A stretch of DNA of 64,000 nucleotides from Ruminococcus sp. Phil15 (GTDB lineage Bacteria > Bacillota > Clostridia > Oscillospirales > Ruminococcaceae), in NCBI GenBank assembly GCA_001940995.1, contig MSHC01000034.1, forward strand, positions 1 through 64,000, read 5' to 3'. Of this stretch, positions 15,721 to 25,211 are shown piece by piece (the first letter of the stretch is position 1; every line of letters begins with the position of its first letter). The notes beneath the pieces were generated by a model that did not search any database, was not told where the DNA came from, and saw only the letters and a program-made list of their open reading frames with translations. A program made the translations under genes and the position numbers.

Positions 15721-16226
15721 CATCATATATTCTCCCTGTGATAGTAACTGGCATCTTCCTCTATGCTGCATTAAAGAAAGTAAATGTCTTTGAAACATTT
15801 ATGAATGGGGCGCTTGAGAATATCAAAACATCATTCGATATTCTTCCGGCGCTTGTAATACTGATGACCTGTATAGGCGTTCTTAATGCGTCGGGCGCAG
15901 TCAATGCAATAACCGAATTTATTTCACCGGCAGTAGAAATACTCGGATTTCCTCCTCAATGTATTCCGCTTGCACTTCTGCGTCCAATGTCCGGAAGCGG
16001 AGCCCTCGCTGCATTTGAGTCCGTGCTGTCGCAAAACGGCGCTGATTCATTTGTCGGCAGGGTAGCAAGCGTGATTATGGGCTCAACTGAAACTACGTTC
16101 TATACAGTCGCAGTATATTACGGCGCAACAAAGACCAAGAATATCAGACATACCATAGTCTGTGCGCTTGCCGCCGATGTAACAGGTTTTATTGTCGCCT
16201 GCACCGCAGTAAGACTGTTTTTATAG
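15717..16226 (+). CDS. spmB: Spore maturation protein B
   Basis: A 169-residue Gate-domain membrane protein, partner of SpmA. Family segments are LPALVILMTCIGVLNASG, LLRPMSGSGALA and IMGSTETTFYTVAVYYGA. About four membrane helices. The start overlaps the spmA stop by four bases, and a strong terminator follows at 16234-16264. Confidence 0.93.
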   Translation: MTSYILPVIVTGIFLYAALKKVNVFETFMNGALENIKTSFDILPALVILMTCIGVLNASGAVNAITEFISPAVEILGFPPQCIPLALLRPMSGSGALAAFESVLSQNGADSFVGRVASVIMGSTETTFYTVAVYYGATKTKNIRHTIVCALAADVTGFIVACTAVRLFL

Positions 16227-16233
16227 AAGAAAA

Positions 16234-16264
16234 AAAGACGGAACAGAATTTCTGCTCCGTCTTT
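16234..16264. terminator. Bidirectional terminator between spmB and carB
   Basis: A 14-base stem with one mismatch (16234-16247 with 16251-16264, loop ATT), lying between convergent genes; A run before it supplies T on minus. Confidence 0.8.
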
Positions 16265-16277
16265 GTGTTTTAGCGAT

Positions 16278-19200
16278 TTATGCGTCCTTGATTTCGCTGT
16301 GGTATTCCTGAAGCGACTTAATAGGGTAGTTAGAGTCGCTCTTAGCAGCCTTGATACCTTCTATTGTAGCTTTAGCGGCTGCAGTTGTGGTAACATAGAA
16401 CACTCTGTTTCTGATAGCGTTCTTTCTGATGTAGCTGTCGTCTGCAGAACCCTTCTTGTCACTAGGCGTGTTGATGATTATGTCAACGTCGCCGTTTGTG
16501 ATAAGGTCAAGAACATTAGGTCTGCCCTCGTGAAGCTTGCATACAGATTCGCATTCAATGCCCTTTTCTCTGATGAACTTAGCAGTACCCTCTGTAGCGA
16601 CGATCTTGAAGCCGCAGTCTGCAAAGCCTCTCGCAACCTCCTCAAGGTCGTACTTATCTCTGTCGCTGATACTGATAAGCACCTTGCCGGAGAGCTTGAT
16701 TAAAGACTGCGTAGCTTCCTGAGCCTTGAAATAAGCCTCACCGAAGTTAGATGAGATACCAAGTACCTCGCCGGTTGAACGCATCTCAGGTCCGAGTACG
16801 GGGTCAACCTCAGGGAACATATTGAACGGGAATACAGCTTCCTTAACGCCGTAGTGGCTGAACTTCTTTTCTTTAAGTGCAGGAACAGGCGACGGGAGAT
16901 TTGTGAATTCCGATGTGATGATTTCCGTTGCAAGAGATACCATCTGAATGTTACATACCTTAGATACCAGCGGAACGGTTCTGGACGCTCTTGGGTTAGC
17001 TTCGAGAACATAAACCTTTCCGTCCTCAATAGCATACTGCATATTCATAAGTCCACGAACGTTCATTTCCTTAGCGATTCTTCTTGTGTACTCCTTGATA
17101 AGAGCAACATTTTCCTTGCTGATATTAAGCGACGGAAGAATACAAGCTGAGTCGCCCGAGTGAATACCGGCAAGCTCGATGTGTTCCATAACAGCCGGAA
17201 CAAATACGTTTTCGCCGTCGCTTATAGCGTCAGCCTCGCATTCCATAGCGTTGTGGAGGAATCTGTCGATAAGGATAGGTCTGTCAGGTGTAACTCCGAC
17301 AGCAGCGGCCATATAAACCTTGAGGCTGTCAGGCTCGTGAACAACCTCCATGCCTCTGCCGCCGAGAACGTAGGAAGGTCTTACCATTACAGGATAGCCT
17401 ATTCTGTCGGCTATTTCAAGCGCTTCGTCAACAGTAACAGCCATTCCAGATTCAGGCATAGGAATTTCAAGCTTGTCCATCATAGCTCTGAACAAATCTC
17501 TGTCCTCTGCCATATCAATTGTTTCAGGCGTCGTACCAAGTACCTTTACGCCGTATTTCTTGAGGTCGGCGGCAAGGTTAAGAGGAGTCTGTCCGCCGAA
17601 CTGTGCAATAACGCCGAGAGGCTTTTCCTTTTCATATATGCTGAGTACGTCCTCCAAAGTAAGCGGCTCAAAGTAAAGCTTGTCAGAGGTGTCGTAGTCG
17701 GTAGAAACTGTCTCAGGGTTGCAGTTTATCATAATAGTTTCAAAGCCGAGTCTGCGCAGTGAGTTTGCGGCGTGTACACAGCAGTAGTCAAATTCAATAC
17801 CCTGACCGATTCTGTTAGGACCGCTGCCGAGAATAAGGATCTTTGGCTTACCTTCGCTTGCAACCGACTTGTCCTCTGCGTTGTATGTGGAGTAGTAGTA
17901 TGCGGAATTTTCTGTTGCGCTGACGTGTACTCCTTCCCAAGCCTGCTTAAGACCTGCGGCAATTCTTGCGTTTCTGATTTCTTCCTCGGAAACCTCGAGA
18001 ATTTCGGAAAGATACTTGTCGGAGAAGCCGTCCTTCTTAGCGGCAATAAGCTTGTCCGTATCAGGAACACGGCCCTTATTTTCCATAAGAGCGTTTTCCT
18101 CGTCAACAAGCTCCTTCATCTGTTCAATGAAGTAACGCTTGATTTTGGTGAGATTTTCAAGCTCCTCAACAGTAGCACCCTTTCTGAGCGCTTCGTACAT
18201 AATAAACTGTCTTTCGCTTGACGGAGCATAGAGCATAGAGAGAAGCTCTTCCTTTGTCTTGGAGTTGAAGTCCTTGGCAAAGCCGAGTCCGTATCTTCCT
18301 CTTTCGAGTGAGCGGATAGCCTTCTGGAACGCTTCCTTGTATGTCTTGCCGATGCTCATTACTTCACCGACAGCTCTCATCTGTGTGCCGAGCTTGTCCT
18401 CAGCATTCTTGAACTTTTCAAACGCCCATCTTGCGAACTTGATTACTACATAATCTCCGTCCGGGTAGTAATCGGCAAGCGTGCCGTACTTTCCGCAAGG
18501 AATGTCGGCAAGCGTAAGACCGGTAGCGAGCATTGCGGAAACAAGAGCGATAGGGAAGCCGGTAGCTTTAGAAGCAAGAGCAGAAGAACGTGATGTTCTC
18601 GGATTGATTTCAATAACGTAAATTCTGCCGTCCTGCGGGTTTCTGGCAAACTGAACGTTTGTACCGCCGATTACCTCGATAGCGTCAACGATTTTGTAAG
18701 CCTGACGCTGAAGCTCAGCCTGTACGTCCTTAGGGATAGTAAGCATAGGAGCAGAGCAGAAGCTGTCGCCTGTGTGAACGCCGAGAGGGTCAATGTTTTC
18801 GATAAAGCAAACAGTGATCATCCTGCCGGTCTTATCTCTTACAACCTCAAGTTCAAGCTCTTCCCAGCCGAGAATTGATTCTTCAACAAGGACCTGTCCT
18901 ACGAGAGAAGCCGCAAGACCCCTTTCACAAACTGTTTTGAGTTCCTCAACGTTGTAAACAAGACCGCCGCCTGTGCCGCCCATTGTGTAAGCAGGGCGAA
19001 GAACGACAGGGTAGCCAAGCTTATCGGCAATTGCGAGCGCCTCGTCAACCGAATAAGCAACCTCGCTTCTTGCCATCTGGATTCCGAGCTTGTTCATAGT
19101 GTTCTTGAATTCTGTTCTGTCCTCACCACGCTCGATAGCGTCGATCTGTACGCCGATTACTTCAACGTTGTACTTCTTGAGAACACCAAGCTTGTCAAGC

Positions 19201-19499
19201 TCAGAGCAAAGGTTAAGACCCGACTGACCGCCGAGGTTAGGTAAAAGCCAATCAGGACGCTCCTTAGCGATAATCTCTTCAAGACGCTTGGCATTGAGCG
19301 GCTCAATGTAAGTAACATCAGCAATTCCTGGGTCTGTCATAATAGTAGCTGGGTTGGAGTTTACAAGAATTATCTTGTGACCGAGCTTTCTCAGAGCCTT
19401 ACAAGCCTGAGTACCCGAGTAGTCGAATTCGCATGCCTGTCCGATAATGATAGGTCCCGAACCGATAATAAGAACTTTTTTCTGCGGTTGTTTTTCCAT
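16278..19499 (-). CDS. carB: Carbamoyl-phosphate synthase large subunit
   Basis: CarB makes carbamoyl phosphate from bicarbonate, ammonia and two ATP for arginine and pyrimidine synthesis. The 1073-residue protein has the duplicated pre-ATP-grasp/ATP-grasp halves (LIIGSGPIIIGQACEFDYSG near 9-28 and LILGSGPNRIGQGIEFDYC near 560-580) and a C-terminal MGS-like regulatory domain. ATG 19499 is chosen from AAAGGAG 8 bases upstream; the frame stays open for 51 further codons without support. It is alone: the glutaminase subunit carA is not in the window. A promoter and leader hairpin precede it. Confidence 0.96.
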   Translation of the reverse strand: MEKQPQKKVLIIGSGPIIIGQACEFDYSGTQACKALRKLGHKIILVNSNPATIMTDPGIADVTYIEPLNAKRLEEIIAKERPDWLLPNLGGQSGLNLCSELDKLGVLKKYNVEVIGVQIDAIERGEDRTEFKNTMNKLGIQMARSEVAYSVDEALAIADKLGYPVVLRPAYTMGGTGGGLVYNVEELKTVCERGLAASLVGQVLVEESILGWEELELEVVRDKTGRMITVCFIENIDPLGVHTGDSFCSAPMLTIPKDVQAELQRQAYKIVDAIEVIGGTNVQFARNPQDGRIYVIEINPRTSRSSALASKATGFPIALVSAMLATGLTLADIPCGKYGTLADYYPDGDYVVIKFARWAFEKFKNAEDKLGTQMRAVGEVMSIGKTYKEAFQKAIRSLERGRYGLGFAKDFNSKTKEELLSMLYAPSSERQFIMYEALRKGATVEELENLTKIKRYFIEQMKELVDEENALMENKGRVPDTDKLIAAKKDGFSDKYLSEILEVSEEEIRNARIAAGLKQAWEGVHVSATENSAYYYSTYNAEDKSVASEGKPKILILGSGPNRIGQGIEFDYCCVHAANSLRRLGFETIMINCNPETVSTDYDTSDKLYFEPLTLEDVLSIYEKEKPLGVIAQFGGQTPLNLAADLKKYGVKVLGTTPETIDMAEDRDLFRAMMDKLEIPMPESGMAVTVDEALEIADRIGYPVMVRPSYVLGGRGMEVVHEPDSLKVYMAAAVGVTPDRPILIDRFLHNAMECEADAISDGENVFVPAVMEHIELAGIHSGDSACILPSLNISKENVALIKEYTRRIAKEMNVRGLMNMQYAIEDGKVYVLEANPRASRTVPLVSKVCNIQMVSLATEIITSEFTNLPSPVPALKEKKFSHYGVKEAVFPFNMFPEVDPVLGPEMRSTGEVLGISSNFGEAYFKAQEATQSLIKLSGKVLISISDRDKYDLEEVARGFADCGFKIVATEGTAKFIREKGIECESVCKLHEGRPNVLDLITNGDVDIIINTPSDKKGSADDSYIRKNAIRNRVFYVTTTAAAKATIEGIKAAKSDSNYPIKSLQEYHSEIKDA

Positions 19500-19580
19500 A
19501 AGAAACTCCTTTCCACGCCTTAAACGCCGTGTCCCGAATGGACGAAAAAATTGCCCGTTTCGGTCGAATTTGCAAAATTT

Positions 19581-19604
19581 TTTTGCGGTTTTAACGCCGC
19601 AAAA
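19581..19604 (-). promoter_or_regulatory. Hairpin in carB leader
   Basis: TTTTGCGG and CCGCAAAA pair around 8 bases within the about 110-base leader. There is no T run after it, so it is not a plain terminator. No PyrR-binding loop is evident. Confidence 0.4.
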
Positions 19605-19617
19605 CTTAATTCGTATT

Positions 19618-19646
19618 ATTATAGCATATTCTGGCTGAAATTGCAA
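19618..19646 (-). promoter_or_regulatory. Sigma-A promoter for carB
   Basis: On the minus strand TTGCAA (19646-19641), 17 bases, TATAAT (19623-19618) with an extended TG. Confidence 0.8.
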
Positions 19647-19779
19647 TAGCATTAAGGGTAAAATTTAAGTAAACAGTAATGGGATATGCGTGTATAATTT
19701 GCACAAAAGAGCAAAAACCTTTAACCGTAGTATTTTGTCGTCAGATTACGAAATACAATATATTTTGTGCCTATCGCTC

Positions 19780-19808
19780 TTGCCAAATGGCAGATATTGT
19801 GGTATAAT
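19780..19808 (+). promoter_or_regulatory. Sigma-A promoter for the membrane protein/topoisomerase operon
   Basis: TTGCCA (19780-19785), 17 bases, TATAAT (19803-19808). Confidence 0.8.
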
Positions 19809-19854
19809 TACATTATGTATCTGGTAAAATATCCTTTGTATCGGAGGAATCATA

Positions 19855-20238
19855 ATGAAAAAGTTTTATATATCCCTGACCGCAATAATCCTAGCCGTTA
19901 TCGCAATAGTGGCAATAGGTGCCGAAATGGAAATATTCCGTCTAAACAGTGAAGTCGAGGGCATATTGGGCCTTTTAGTAATCATTCCCGCAGTCCTTTG
20001 GATTTTCTTCAAGGGCGTAAATCTTGTAAATGCAGGACTATACCTCGGCGGAATGGATTATATACTTATAAAAAAGTTTTTGGATCTTAAACGCTCGGTA
20101 ATTTTGATAGCCGTTGAAGCGGTAATAATGTGTCTTGTGATACTTCTTGTCGGGGTAAGGAAGAATAAACAGCTTGCCGAGGAAGAATCAAAGGAAACGG
20201 CAGAAACAGAAGAAGCAGGAGGAAACAAAGTTGGCTAA
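19855..20238 (+). CDS. Small membrane protein upstream of topoisomerase genes
   Basis: A 127-residue protein I do not recognise. Three hydrophobic segments are seen (about 5-23, 37-60 and 80-100), the middle one rich in Gly/Leu, and the last 25 residues are very acidic and polar (EEESKETAETEEAGG), likely a cytoplasmic tail. ATG follows CGGAGGA. Its stop overlaps the TTG start of the topoisomerase B-type gene by 8 bases, so the two are translationally coupled. That coupling suggests a link to the topoisomerase, such as expression tuning, but nothing more. Confidence 0.75.
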   Translation: MKKFYISLTAIILAVIAIVAIGAEMEIFRLNSEVEGILGLLVIIPAVLWIFFKGVNLVNAGLYLGGMDYILIKKFLDLKRSVILIAVEAVIMCLVILLVGVRKNKQLAEEESKETAETEEAGGNKVG

Positions 20239-22210
20239 GAAAAACAGTTACGATAACGAAACGATTGTCGCACTCGAGGGTGCCGACAGGGTAAGAAAAC
20301 GTCCTGCCGTAATTTTCGGCTCGGACAGTTTGGAGGGCTGCGAGCATTCTGTTTTTGAGATTCTATCAAATTCTATCGACGAGGCAAGAGAGGGCTACGG
20401 CGATAAAATCATTCTCACATATTATAAGGACAACAGCATCGAGGTAGAGGATTTCGGCAGAGGCTGTCCTATGGACTATAATAAAAACGCAGGAAGATAT
20501 AACTGGGAGCTTGTGTACTGCGAGCTTTATGCAGGCGGCAAGTACAACAACAACGGCGGCGATAACTATGAGTTTTCTCTGGGTCTTAACGGACTCGGTG
20601 CCTGTGCAACCCAGTATTCCTCCGAATTTATGGACGTAACGGTTTACAGGGACGGCTTTAAGTATTCAATGCACTTTGAAAAGGGCAATCCCGTCGGCTC
20701 GTTGCAGAAAGAGCCGGCAGGCAAGAAGACGGGCACAAAGCACCACTGGAAGCCTGACCTCGACGTTTTTACCGATATCGCAATCCCTGCCGAGTATTTT
20801 GAGGAAATGCTTATGCGTCAGGCTGTCGTGAATCCTAAGGTCAAGTTTGTCCTCAGAATTCAGAACCAGAGCGGCGCATTCGATGAAAAGGTGTACCTGT
20901 ACGAAAACGGCATTTCCGATTATGTAAAGGATATCGCAGGTGACGACGCCCTTACATCTGTCTACTTCTGCGACGCAGTAAGAAAGGGCAGGGACAGAGC
21001 CGATCTTGAGGACTATAAGGTTAAGCTAAATGTTGCATTTACTTTCTCAAATCACGTCAAGGTTGCCGAGTATTACCATAACTCCAGCTTCCTTGAGCAC
21101 GGAGGCTCTCCTGCCGATGCCGTCAAGAATGCCTTCCGCTACCAGATAGACAGCTATCTCAAAGCCAACAACAAGTACAATAAGAATGAGTCGCCTATAA
21201 AGTTTGTCGATGTCGAGGACTGCCTCGTTCTTGTTTCCAGCTCGTTTTCTACAATGACGTCTTACGCAAACCAGACCAAAAAGGCTATCACGAATAAATA
21301 TATCCAGGAGTGTATGACGGATTTTTTGAAGCATCAGCTGGAGGTCTACTTCATAGAGAAGCCGGACGAGGCGCAGAAGATCTGCGACCAGGTGCTTATC
21401 AATAAGCGCAGCCGTGAAAAGGCCGATACAACAAGACTCAATCTGAAAAATACGCTGTCAAAGCAGATTGACCTTGCAAATATGGTGCAGAAGTTTGTCG
21501 ATTGCCGTTCAAAGGATATCTCACGCAGAGAGGTATATATAGTAGAGGGCGACTCTGCCCTCGGTTCTGTAAAAATGGCAAGAAACGCAGAGTTTCAAGC
21601 CGTCATTCCTGTAAGAGGTAAAATTCTGAACTGCCTTAAAGCGGACTACGATAAGATTTTTAAGAGCGAAATCATTACCGACCTTATCAAGGTCTTAGGC
21701 TGCGGAGTAGAGGTAAAGAGCAAGTCGAATAAGGAGCTTTCCTCATTCTCTCTCTCAAACCTGCGTTGGAATAAAATCATAATCTGTACCGATGAAGATG
21801 TTGATGGCTTTCAGATCAGGACGCTTATCCTTACAATGCTTTACAGACTTACCCCAACGCTTATCGAGGAGGGCTTTGTTTATATTGCAGAATCGCCGCT
21901 CTATGAAATAACGACCAAGAAAAAGACCTACTTTGCCTACGACGACAGAGAAAAGACGGAAATCCTGAATATGATAGGCGACGAGAAATATACTCTCCAG
22001 CGTTCAAAGGGTCTTGGTGAAAATGAAGCAGAAATGATGGCTCTTACAACAATGAACCCCGAAACAAGACGGCTTATCCAGATTACGCCTGATGAGGCGG
22101 AGCATACCGAGTATATGTTCGATATGCTCTTGGGCGATAATCTACAGGGCAGGAAAGACTTTATCGCAATAAACGGCGCCGACTATCTCGATATGGCGGA
22201 TATATCATAA
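20231..22210 (+). CDS. Type IIA DNA topoisomerase B subunit (divergent ParE-like)
   Basis: ATP-binding half of a type IIA topoisomerase: GHKL ATPase, transducer and Toprim domains in 659 residues. It has VRKRPAVIFG at the N-terminus, the ATP-site Asn/Asp region SNSIDEA and GLNGLGA. In the Toprim part EGDSALGS replaces the usual EGDSAGGS and TDEDVDG replaces TDADVDG; RSKGLGE is kept. Metal ligands (Glu, Asp, Asp) are therefore present. TTG 20231 is chosen because AGGAGGA lies about 8 bases upstream. Gene order B then A, with unlike motifs, suggests a second set beside gyrase, which would be elsewhere. Confidence 0.88.
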   Translation: MAKKNSYDNETIVALEGADRVRKRPAVIFGSDSLEGCEHSVFEILSNSIDEAREGYGDKIILTYYKDNSIEVEDFGRGCPMDYNKNAGRYNWELVYCELYAGGKYNNNGGDNYEFSLGLNGLGACATQYSSEFMDVTVYRDGFKYSMHFEKGNPVGSLQKEPAGKKTGTKHHWKPDLDVFTDIAIPAEYFEEMLMRQAVVNPKVKFVLRIQNQSGAFDEKVYLYENGISDYVKDIAGDDALTSVYFCDAVRKGRDRADLEDYKVKLNVAFTFSNHVKVAEYYHNSSFLEHGGSPADAVKNAFRYQIDSYLKANNKYNKNESPIKFVDVEDCLVLVSSSFSTMTSYANQTKKAITNKYIQECMTDFLKHQLEVYFIEKPDEAQKICDQVLINKRSREKADTTRLNLKNTLSKQIDLANMVQKFVDCRSKDISRREVYIVEGDSALGSVKMARNAEFQAVIPVRGKILNCLKADYDKIFKSEIITDLIKVLGCGVEVKSKSNKELSSFSLSNLRWNKIIICTDEDVDGFQIRTLILTMLYRLTPTLIEEGFVYIAESPLYEITTKKKTYFAYDDREKTEILNMIGDEKYTLQRSKGLGENEAEMMALTTMNPETRRLIQITPDEAEHTEYMFDMLLGDNLQGRKDFIAINGADYLDMADIS

Positions 22211-22231
22211 AGAAAGGGAGGACTATTTACA

Positions 22232-24475
22232 ATGGCAAGGAAAAAAACAAAACCTGAAGAGAAAAAGGTAAATCTCCCTAAGATAGACGCATATATCCAG
22301 GGCGCAGGTCAGATCATGGACGAAAGAATCACCGTCACCCTTGAAAAGAACTATATGCCGTATGCTATGAGCGTAAACGTGTCCCGTTCGTTTCCTGAAA
22401 TAGACGGATTTAAGCCGTCGCATAGAAAGCTCCTATATACTATGTATAAAATGGGACTTATACAGGGCGGAAAAATCAAGTCGGCAAACGTGGTCGGCAG
22501 AACGATGCAGCTAAACCCGCACGGCGATGCCGCTATCTACGAAACAATGGTGCGTCTTGCAAGAGGCAACGAAACGCTTCTCCACCCTTATGTCGAATCA
22601 AAGGGCAATTTCGGTAAAGCGTATTCAAGAGATATGGCGTACGCCGCATCACGTTATACAGAGGTAAAGCTTGAACCGATCTGCAACGAGCTTTTCAAGG
22701 ATATCGACAAGAATACGGTAGATTTTGTGCCGAACTATGATAATACAATGATGGAACCGACCCTCTTTCCGGCAACCTTTCCATCAGTCCTTGTTAATTC
22801 AAATGTCGGAATAGGCGTAGCAATGGCTTCCGCCGTATGCTCCTTCAATCTTGCAGAGGTCTGCGAAACCACGATCGCCCTTATGCGAAACCCTGAGCAT
22901 AACGCACTAGAAACTCTTAAAGGTCCGGATTTCGCAGGCGGCTCATATTTTGTATATGACGAGGACGAGCTTCAAAAGGTGTACGAAACAGGTAAGGGCT
23001 CACTTAAATTCAGGGCTAAGTATTCCTATGATAAATCTGCGAACTGTATCGACATTACCGAAATTCCGCCAACGGCAACAATCGAAGCTATCATCGAAAA
23101 GATCGTCGCACTCGTAAAGGTCGGAAAAGTAAAGGAAATCCAGTATATCAGAGATGAAACAGACCTCGGAGGACTCCATATCTCTATCGACTTGAAGCGT
23201 GGCACGGACCCGGATAAGCTTATGCAGAAGCTATTCAGAATGACGCCGCTCCAGGACACATATGCCTGCAATTTCAATATCCTCGTAAACGGCTACCCAA
23301 GGGTAATGGGCGTATACGAGATTGTAAAAGAATGGGTAAGCTTCAGAATGAACTGCGTCAAGAGAAGGATCGACTTTGACCTCGGCAAGAAGCAGGACAA
23401 GCTCCACCTTTTGCTTGGTCTTGAAAAAATACTTCTCGATATCGACAAGGCAGTAAAGATTGTCCGTGAAACGGAAAACGAAGCGGACGTAGTGCCGAAT
23501 CTTATGATAGGCTTTGGCATCGACCAGATTCAGGCAGAGTATGTCGCAGAAATAAAGCTCCGTCACCTTAACCGTGAGTATATCTTAAACCGTACAAAGG
23601 AAATCCAGGGGCTTATCTCCGAAATAGCAGAAATGAAGGATATCCTTGGCAGCGACAGAAAAATCAAAAATCTTATAATTGAGGAGCTTAAAGAGGTCGC
23701 AAAGAAATACGGACAGCCCCGAAAGACCGAGTTTATATATGCGGTCGAGGAGGAAATGGACGAGGATACAGATGACGTTCCGGATTATCAGTGTAAGCTG
23801 TTTGTTTCCGAAAGCGGATATTTCAAGAAGATTACTCCTCAGTCGCTCAGAATGAGCGGCGCTCAAAAGGTTAAAGAGGGCGACGAAATCGCACAGGAAT
23901 TTGAAGCGACGAATAAAACCGAGCTTCTGTTCTTTACCGATAAGGGAACAGTCTATAAGTCAAAGGCTTCCGCATTCGAGGACGGCAAGGCGAGCGCCCT
24001 CGGTGATTTTATTCCCGCAAAGCTGTCGTTTGACGACGGAGAAGGTTTCCTGAAGCTTATCCCTACGACGGATTATAAAGGTTATTTGCTGTTTGTCTTT
24101 GAAAACGGCAAGGTAGCAAAAGTTCCCATGTCGGCATACGAAACAAAAACAAACCGCAAAAAGCTTACGGGCGCATATTCCACAAAGTCAAAGCTTGTTT
24201 CAATCCTCTTTGTCGAGGAAAACGAAAACGTCCTAATAAAGAGCAGTAACGGAAGAATGATTATATTCAGCTCCGCATTGCTCCTTCCCAAGACGTCAAG
24301 AGAAACGATCGGCGTTTCCGCAATGACCCTCAAGGGAAAAGGCTCGGTCGTACAAAAATCATATATAGTTGATGAAGAAACAGCAAAGAGATTTTCCAAG
24401 TATATTGCAAAAAATATCCCTGCCGCAGGTTCGTTTGCCAAGGATATCGAAGACCCCGACCAAATGACATTCTAG
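22232..24475 (+). CDS. Type IIA DNA topoisomerase A subunit (divergent ParC-like)
   Basis: Breakage-reunion subunit of 747 residues that cuts and rejoins duplex DNA. The catalytic Tyr is in AASRYTEVKL (usual form AAMRYTE), with NPHGDAAIYE and SKGNFGK around it. A coiled-coil region lies near 400-500 and a beta-pinwheel C-terminal domain after about 510. I see no GyrA box (QRRGGKG-like), so decatenation or relaxation as in topoisomerase IV is more likely than supercoiling. It follows the B gene by 21 bases with AAAGGGAGG before its ATG. Confidence 0.88.
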   Translation: MARKKTKPEEKKVNLPKIDAYIQGAGQIMDERITVTLEKNYMPYAMSVNVSRSFPEIDGFKPSHRKLLYTMYKMGLIQGGKIKSANVVGRTMQLNPHGDAAIYETMVRLARGNETLLHPYVESKGNFGKAYSRDMAYAASRYTEVKLEPICNELFKDIDKNTVDFVPNYDNTMMEPTLFPATFPSVLVNSNVGIGVAMASAVCSFNLAEVCETTIALMRNPEHNALETLKGPDFAGGSYFVYDEDELQKVYETGKGSLKFRAKYSYDKSANCIDITEIPPTATIEAIIEKIVALVKVGKVKEIQYIRDETDLGGLHISIDLKRGTDPDKLMQKLFRMTPLQDTYACNFNILVNGYPRVMGVYEIVKEWVSFRMNCVKRRIDFDLGKKQDKLHLLLGLEKILLDIDKAVKIVRETENEADVVPNLMIGFGIDQIQAEYVAEIKLRHLNREYILNRTKEIQGLISEIAEMKDILGSDRKIKNLIIEELKEVAKKYGQPRKTEFIYAVEEEMDEDTDDVPDYQCKLFVSESGYFKKITPQSLRMSGAQKVKEGDEIAQEFEATNKTELLFFTDKGTVYKSKASAFEDGKASALGDFIPAKLSFDDGEGFLKLIPTTDYKGYLLFVFENGKVAKVPMSAYETKTNRKKLTGAYSTKSKLVSILFVEENENVLIKSSNGRMIIFSSALLLPKTSRETIGVSAMTLKGKGSVVQKSYIVDEETAKRFSKYIAKNIPAAGSFAKDIEDPDQMTF

Positions 24476-24491
24476 CGAATAGACATAATAA

Positions 24492-24517
24492 AAGCCGTAG
24501 GTTTCAACCTGCGGCTT
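24492..24517. terminator. Bidirectional terminator between topoisomerase and XRE genes
   Basis: AAGCCGTAGGT pairs with ACCTGCGGCTT (one G-T pair), loop TTCA, followed by AGAATTTTG. Confidence 0.7.
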
Positions 24518-24526
24518 AGAATTTTG

Positions 24527-25129
24527 TTATTTACTTGTCTTGTATCTCAGCCTAGACCACATAAAAATGATAAGCTGTCCCGGTATGCCGAGAATGAAAA
24601 TCTGCCAGTAGTTTTTGCCGAACGCAAACGATGTCAGATATGCCGCCAGCAGGAACGACCATACAAGAAGCGAGATAATAAGAAAATTTCTTCTCGAATT
24701 AAACCATGTCGAGTTGAAAACGAGCCATACTATCATTGACATCGGAACTGCATAAACGAAGCATAGCCAGTGTGCAGTTGCTGTCGGCACAGCAATGTCG
24801 ATAACAACAAACGAAAATGTCATAACAAGCCATACAAGGAGAATAGACATTATTGTGATGAAAGCGTGGTTTTTAATTCGCCTTTCTTTGGAAATAGTAA
24901 CAACGGGAGCAGCTTTGTGCTCCGCCTGGACAAGATAATCAAGCGTGACGCCAAACAGGTCGGCAATTTCTTTCAACACAGTAATGTCGGGGATAGATTC
25001 AGCCCTTTCCCACTTGGAAATAGCTTTGTCGGAATAATTAAGCTTCTCAGCAAGCTCAAGCTGCGTCATATTGTGACCTTGCCTGAGTACGGATATGTTT
25101 TTTGCAATTATAGGTTTTAAATCTACCAT
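24527..25129 (-). CDS. XRE-family regulator with C-terminal membrane helices
   Basis: A 200-residue protein with an N-terminal helix-turn-helix of the Cro/cI type (about 8-65; MTQLELAEKLNYSDKAISKWE is the core) joined to four hydrophobic segments from about 88 on. Such membrane-tethered XRE proteins are common in Clostridia and regulate nearby or unknown genes. ATG 25129 has AGGTC upstream. It is divergent from degV with a 127-base structured spacer between the two promoters, so degV is one possible target. Confidence 0.85.
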   Translation of the reverse strand: MVDLKPIIAKNISVLRQGHNMTQLELAEKLNYSDKAISKWERAESIPDITVLKEIADLFGVTLDYLVQAEHKAAPVVTISKERRIKNHAFITIMSILLVWLVMTFSFVVIDIAVPTATAHWLCFVYAVPMSMIVWLVFNSTWFNSRRNFLIISLLVWSFLLAAYLTSFAFGKNYWQIFILGIPGQLIIFMWSRLRYKTSK

Positions 25130-25182
25130 AGTGTCAGACCTCGTGAATATTTGCAGGATTAGTGTTGTTTTTGATATAGGAT

Positions 25183-25211
25183 ATTATAACACATATTTTT
25201 TCAAAAATCAA
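25183..25211 (-). promoter_or_regulatory. Sigma-A promoter for the XRE regulator
   Basis: On the minus strand TTGATT (25211-25206), 17 bases, extended -10 TATAAT (25188-25183). Confidence 0.75.

Noticed and set aside
16263-18221. Several plus-strand open frames opposite carB, some over 140 codons
   Set aside because: They are shadows of a highly conserved coding sequence on the other strand.
19500-19652. N-terminal extension of carB by 51 residues
   Set aside because: It runs through the promoter and leader; the ATG at 19499 has a strong ribosome binding site and matches the family start.
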